Part shown: one piece after another, positions 60,721 through 64,000 of the stretch
Position numbering within the stretch: the first letter of the stretch is position 1
Layout: the number at the start of each line of letters is the position of its first letter
Origin: Blastococcus sp. CPCC 205250
GTDB lineage: Bacteria > Actinomycetota > Actinomycetes > Mycobacteriales > Geodermatophilaceae
Assembly (NCBI RefSeq): GCF_019799925.1
Contig: NZ_JABGCG010000006.1
Coordinates: 124,001 to 188,000, forward strand
Length of the DNA: 64,000 bases
Direction: 5' to 3'
The notes under the pieces: model-generated
What the model was told of the DNA's origin: nothing
The model's database searches: none
The model's input: only the letters and a program-made list of their open reading frames with translations
Translations under genes and position numbers: made by a program

Positions 60721-61992
60721 GTGGCCCGACGACTCGACTTCCCGGTGTTCGACGCCGACAACCACTTCTACGAGACCACCGACGCGTTCACCAAGTACCT
60801 CCCCGCGGAGTACGCGGGCCTGGTCAAGTACGTCCAGGTCAACGGACGCACCAAGATCGCGCTGCGCAACGTGATCAGCGAGTACATCCCGAACCCGACC
60901 TTCAACAAGGTCGCGCCCCCCGGCGCCCTGGAGCTGGAGTTCCGCGCCAAGAACCCCTCCTCGAAGCACAAGCCGCTGAGCAACAAGACCAGCTTCGGCG
61001 AGACCACCAACGAGGACCGCAAGACGATCGAGGGCATGCCGCCCAAGTACATCGAGTCGCCGCCGGCGTTCTTCAACCCGGCCGACCGGCTGCCGGTCCT
61101 CGACGAGCTCGGCCTGGACCGCGCGGTCATGTGGCCGACGCTGGCCTCCCTGCTGGAGGAGCGGCTGGCCGACGACCCCGACGCCACCCACGTGATGGTC
61201 CACGCGCTCAACGAGTGGATGCACGAGCACTGGACCTTCAACTACGAGAACCGGATCTTCCCGACCCCGGTCATCACGCTGCCGGTACTGGACAAGGCGC
61301 TGGCCGAGCTCGACTACGTGCTCGAGCGCGGTGCCAAGGCCATCCTGATCCGCCCCGCGCCCGTGCCCGGCTACAACGGCCGCCGCCGCTCGTTCGCGCT
61401 GCCGGAGTACGACCCGTTCTGGGCGCGCGTGCAGGAGGCCGGCATCGTCGTCGGGATGCACTCCTCCGACGACGGGCAGACCCGCTACATGAACGAGTGG
61501 GAGGGCCGCACCAGCGAGCACCTGCCCTTCGTCAAGAACTCGGGCTTCCACGCCCTGGTGTCCGCCGAGTACCGCGGCATCAAGGACACGGTGACCTCGA
61601 TCGTCGGCCACGGCCTGGCGACCCGGTTCCCCGACATCCGGTTCATGCCGGTGGAGAACGGCAGCTCCTGGCTCAAGCCGCTCATCGGCACGATGGAGAA
61701 GGTCTACGGCCGCAACCCCGGCGCCTTCGACGAGGACCCGGTCGTCGCGCTCAAGCGCTCGATCATGCTGCACCCCTTCTTCGAGGAGGACGTGCTGGGC
61801 GTCATCGAGGCGATGGGCGTGGACAACGTCGTCTTCGGGTCGGACTACCCGCACCCGGAGGGCCTGCACGACCCGATCGAGTACATGAACGAGCTCGAGG
61901 GCCTGTCCGACGAGGACAAGGCCAAGGTCATGGGCGGCAACCTCAACAAGCTGTTCGGCTTCGCCGCCGACGACAAGGCCCTCGCCGCGTAG
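60721..61992 (+). CDS. Amidohydrolase family protein, copy 2
   Basis: 423 residues from a GTG after GAGGGAGG. It begins MARRLDFPVFDADNHFYETTDA, parallel to copy 1, and has the same metal-binding motifs (FDADNH, HSSDDG, GSDYPHPEG). It differs from copy 1 mainly at KPLSNKTSFGETTNEDRK (about 82-100) and HLPFVKNSGFHALVSAE. A strong 19-bp hairpin follows, so it is a separate unit from the enoyl-CoA hydratase gene. The two paralogues and the acyl-CoA genes downstream suggest a small catabolic locus for a ring or amide compound fed into beta-oxidation; this is inference. Confidence 0.9.
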   Translation: MARRLDFPVFDADNHFYETTDAFTKYLPAEYAGLVKYVQVNGRTKIALRNVISEYIPNPTFNKVAPPGALELEFRAKNPSSKHKPLSNKTSFGETTNEDRKTIEGMPPKYIESPPAFFNPADRLPVLDELGLDRAVMWPTLASLLEERLADDPDATHVMVHALNEWMHEHWTFNYENRIFPTPVITLPVLDKALAELDYVLERGAKAILIRPAPVPGYNGRRRSFALPEYDPFWARVQEAGIVVGMHSSDDGQTRYMNEWEGRTSEHLPFVKNSGFHALVSAEYRGIKDTVTSIVGHGLATRFPDIRFMPVENGSSWLKPLIGTMEKVYGRNPGAFDEDPVVALKRSIMLHPFFEEDVLGVIEAMGVDNVVFGSDYPHPEGLHDPIEYMNELEGLSDEDKAKVMGGNLNKLFGFAADDKALAA

Positions 61993-62060
61993 CAGGAGGG
62001 CTCCGTGCTCCCCACCGCCCGCAGGCCCGCGGTGGGTCCCCGCACGGGGCCGTGCACCAC

Positions 62061-62106
62061 CCGGGGCGCCGGCCGGACGAGCTCGACCGTCCGGCCGGCG
62101 CCCCGG
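62061..62106 (+). terminator. 19-bp perfect hairpin after amidohydrolase 2
   Basis: The arms 62061-62079 and 62088-62106 are perfectly complementary with an 8-nt loop. Confidence 0.88.
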
Positions 62107-62177
62107 TCGTGTCCGCAGCAGTCCCCACCGAACGACCGATCCCGGCACGGCGCCGGGCGGAGAGGCGGAGAGCACGG

Positions 62178-63071
62178 ATGGCCGAGTACCAGTTCATCAG
62201 CACCGAGTCGATCGACGACGGCAGGATCCTCCGGATCAACCTCGACCGGCCGAAGCAGCGCAACGCGCAGAACCGCGGCATGCTCGTCGAGCTCGACCGG
62301 GCGTTCACCGCCGCCGAGGAGGACGACACGGTCCGGGTCATCGTCCTGGGCGCCGAGGGGCCGGTGTTCTCCGCCGGCCACGACACCGGCTCGCGGCAGA
62401 GCATCGCCGAGTGGATGCCCGGCCCCGACCAGCACCACAGCGTCACCGTCAACGGCGGCACCCGCACCGGCGCGGAGAAGCTGTACCTGCAGGAGTGGCA
62501 CTACTACTTCCAGAACACCCGGCGCTGGCGCGACCTGCGCAAGATCACGATCGCCCAGGTGCACGGCAACGTGATCTCGGCCGGGCTGATGCTCGCCTGG
62601 GCCTGCGACCTCATCGTCGCCGCCGAGGGCACGCAGTTCTCCGACGTCGTCGGGCAGCGGCTGGGGATGTGCGGCGTGGAGTACTTCGCCCACCCGTGGG
62701 AGTTCGGCCCGCGCAAGACCAAGGAGCTGCTGCTCACCGGCGACTCGATCGACGCCGCGGAGGCCCACCGGCTGGGCATGGTGAGCCGGGTGTTCCCCGC
62801 CGACGAGCTGGCCGACGGCACGCTGGAGCTGGCCCGGAAGATCGCCGCGCTGCCCACCGTGGCGGCCCTGCTGGCCAAGGAGTCGGTGAACCAGAGCGTG
62901 GACAACATGGGCTTCCAGAACGCCCTGCGCGCGAGCTTCACCCTGCACGAGCTCAACCACGCCCACTGGGCGCAGGTCCACGACGACGGCTTCCCGGTCG
63001 GGCGCGCGGAGGACGGCATCCTCGGCCCGATCACCGACAAGCCCGCCGCCGCGAACGGGGTCCAGGCGTGA
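62178..63071 (+). CDS. Enoyl-CoA hydratase/isomerase (crotonase) family protein
   Basis: 297 residues from an ATG after GGCGGAGAG. Crotonase fold motifs: ILRINLDRPKQRNAQN, GPVFSAGHDTGS (oxyanion-hole segment), and HGNVISAGLMLAWACDLIVAAEGTQFSD. The acid/base pair of hydratases is not clearly seen, so it could be a hydratase, isomerase or other crotonase. An inserted stretch (about 75-110, WMPGPDQHHSVTVNGG) makes it longer than the usual 260. The stop overlaps the thioesterase start (GTGA). Confidence 0.88.
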   Translation: MAEYQFISTESIDDGRILRINLDRPKQRNAQNRGMLVELDRAFTAAEEDDTVRVIVLGAEGPVFSAGHDTGSRQSIAEWMPGPDQHHSVTVNGGTRTGAEKLYLQEWHYYFQNTRRWRDLRKITIAQVHGNVISAGLMLAWACDLIVAAEGTQFSDVVGQRLGMCGVEYFAHPWEFGPRKTKELLLTGDSIDAAEAHRLGMVSRVFPADELADGTLELARKIAALPTVAALLAKESVNQSVDNMGFQNALRASFTLHELNHAHWAQVHDDGFPVGRAEDGILGPITDKPAAANGVQA

Positions 63072-63913
63072 GCGGGACGACGACCGACCGGCCGACGGTC
63101 GACGACGTCCTGCGGGTCCTCGAGCTGGAGGAGACCGGCGAGGGCGGCTACGTCGGGCAGTGCCTGGCCACCGAGGGACCGGTCGTCGCCGGCGCGCAGA
63201 TGATCGCCCAGGCGATCGTCGCCGCGACCGCCCGGGCCGGGGGCAAGCGTGTCACCTCGGTGCACTCGACGTTCGCCCGGACCGGCCGGGCCGACCAGCC
63301 CGTGACGCTGGCGGTCGACCGGTTCCACGAGGGGCGGTCGCTGGCCAGCACCACGGTGACCGTCAGCCAGGGCGACCGGAAGCTGGCCCGCTGCCTGCTG
63401 CTCCTCGGCGCCGACGAGGCCGACGTCATCCGCCACGGCAGCCCGCCGCCGGCCACGGGCGGTCCCGACGCGGCGCCCGCCCAGCCCAGCCACCTGCAGG
63501 GGCACGAGCAGCGCACCGTGGACGGGGTCGACGTCTTCGACCCCGCGCTCGTCGGGCCGCCGGAGCTGCGGTACTGGTCGCGCTGGGCCACTGACCGCAC
63601 CGAGCGGGAGGTCTCCCAGGGTCTGCTGGCCTGGGCCAGCACGAACTCCTTCCTGGGTGCGGCCATGCGCCCGCACGAGGGGGTCGGGCTGTCCCGGGCG
63701 CACCGCGACCTGTCCACCGGCGTCCTCAGCCACGCGCTGTTCTTCCACGACGACGTCGCCGCGGGGGAGTGGCTGCTGTACTCGGTGCGGAGCACCTTCA
63801 CCGGGGGCGGCCGTGCCTTCGGCGTCGGCGAGGTCTTCACCGAGGACGGCCGGCTCGTGGCCACCTGCACGCAGGAGTCCATGATCCGGCCGATGACCGG
63901 CGGGGCGCTGTGA
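63068..63913 (+). CDS. Acyl-CoA thioesterase, TesB-like double hotdog
   Basis: 281 residues. Two hotdog domains are visible: the first includes GPVVAGAQMIAQAIVAA and SVHSTFARTGRADQPVTLAVDRFHEGRSLASTTVTVSQG, the second includes LSHALFFHDDVAAGEWLLYSVRSTFTGGGRAFGVGEVFTEDGRLVATC. The C-terminal Asp/Gln/Thr catalytic arrangement of TesB enzymes is plausible here (HDD and TQE). It hydrolyses acyl-CoA, and it is translationally coupled to the crotonase gene. Confidence 0.85.
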   Translation: MSGTTTDRPTVDDVLRVLELEETGEGGYVGQCLATEGPVVAGAQMIAQAIVAATARAGGKRVTSVHSTFARTGRADQPVTLAVDRFHEGRSLASTTVTVSQGDRKLARCLLLLGADEADVIRHGSPPPATGGPDAAPAQPSHLQGHEQRTVDGVDVFDPALVGPPELRYWSRWATDRTEREVSQGLLAWASTNSFLGAAMRPHEGVGLSRAHRDLSTGVLSHALFFHDDVAAGEWLLYSVRSTFTGGGRAFGVGEVFTEDGRLVATCTQESMIRPMTGGAL

Positions 63914-63935
63914 CCCGTCCCTGACCCGTCGCGCA

Positions 63936-63972
63936 CCGCGGGAGCCGGGTCCCCGGGGCCCGGCTCCCGCGG
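63936..63972 (+). terminator. 14-bp hairpin after the thioesterase gene
   Basis: CCGCGGGAGCCGGG (63936-63949) pairs perfectly with CCCGGCTCCCGCGG (63959-63972) around a 9-nt loop. Confidence 0.85.
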
Positions 63973-64000
63973 CGTCCGTGGCCTCCGCGGCCGGCACGCA

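Noticed and set aside
60705..62177. Single 788-codon fusion of amidohydrolase 2 frame and crotonase
   Set aside because: The upstream part is an out-of-frame shadow of amidohydrolase 2; a terminator and a clear ribosome-binding site separate the real genes.

Overview
The window is a very GC-rich, gene-dense actinobacterial chromosome segment. GTG starts, 4-bp overlaps of the GTGA and ATGA type, and long GC-rich hairpins without a T-tract are common. The SigF/RsbW module, the DUF5709 protein, the Ku/LigD system and above all the AftD (DUF3367)/DUF3068 cell-wall genes suggest a member of the Geodermatophilales (Blastococcus, Geodermatophilus or Modestobacter type) or a close relative; this placement is inferred from gene content. 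I saw no rRNA, tRNA, CRISPR array, prophage or insertion sequence.

1-7.5 kb: the end of an NfeD protein and its SPFH partner; a general-stress partner-switching module (rsbW-sigF on the minus strand behind a sigma-B/F-type promoter, and a divergent phosphatase/anti-sigma kinase/STAS fusion); DNA topoisomerase IB; a separate STAS antagonist; a DUF5709 protein. 7.6-14.2 kb: DUF1360 protein, a Ku / LigD ligase / LigD polymerase operon for end joining, purU and a clade-type haem catalase. 14.2-24.2 kb: ordinary chromosomal genes: PAC2 protein, two AI-2E-family permeases, a PPOX-fold flavin oxidoreductase, a dienelactone hydrolase, a DUF350 membrane protein, a FabG-like reductase and several unknowns.

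24.4-50 kb is dominated by envelope glycan genes. A GT-C membrane glycosyltransferase is followed, after some housekeeping genes, by a GT4 glycosyltransferase-flippase operon, a small DUF2613-like protein, a methyltransferase, and then the centrepiece: three tandem aftD-type arabinofuranosyltransferase genes of about 1,410 codons each. The first and third are preceded by an intact DUF3068 gene. The second is preceded by a 59-codon in-frame remnant of a DUF3068 gene that has lost its middle. A predicted lipoprotein closes the block; a paralogue of it lies at 17.7-18.9 kb. The set (GT4, methyltransferase, DUF3068, AftD, DUF2613) resembles the mycobacterial Rv0224c-Rv0236c neighbourhood, which builds arabinan-containing wall polymers.

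50-64 kb: an MFS permease, gluconate kinase and permease, an FMN/iron-sulfur glutamate-synthase-like protein, a two-gene flavin monooxygenase/FMN reductase operon, a TetR regulator, and two paralogous amidohydrolases with an enoyl-CoA hydratase and an acyl-CoA thioesterase. Both amidohydrolase genes have the same promoter layout: a TGAA-N5-TTCA palindrome exactly 5 bp upstream of a TTGAGG -35 element, which suggests joint control, most simply by the adjacent TetR protein.
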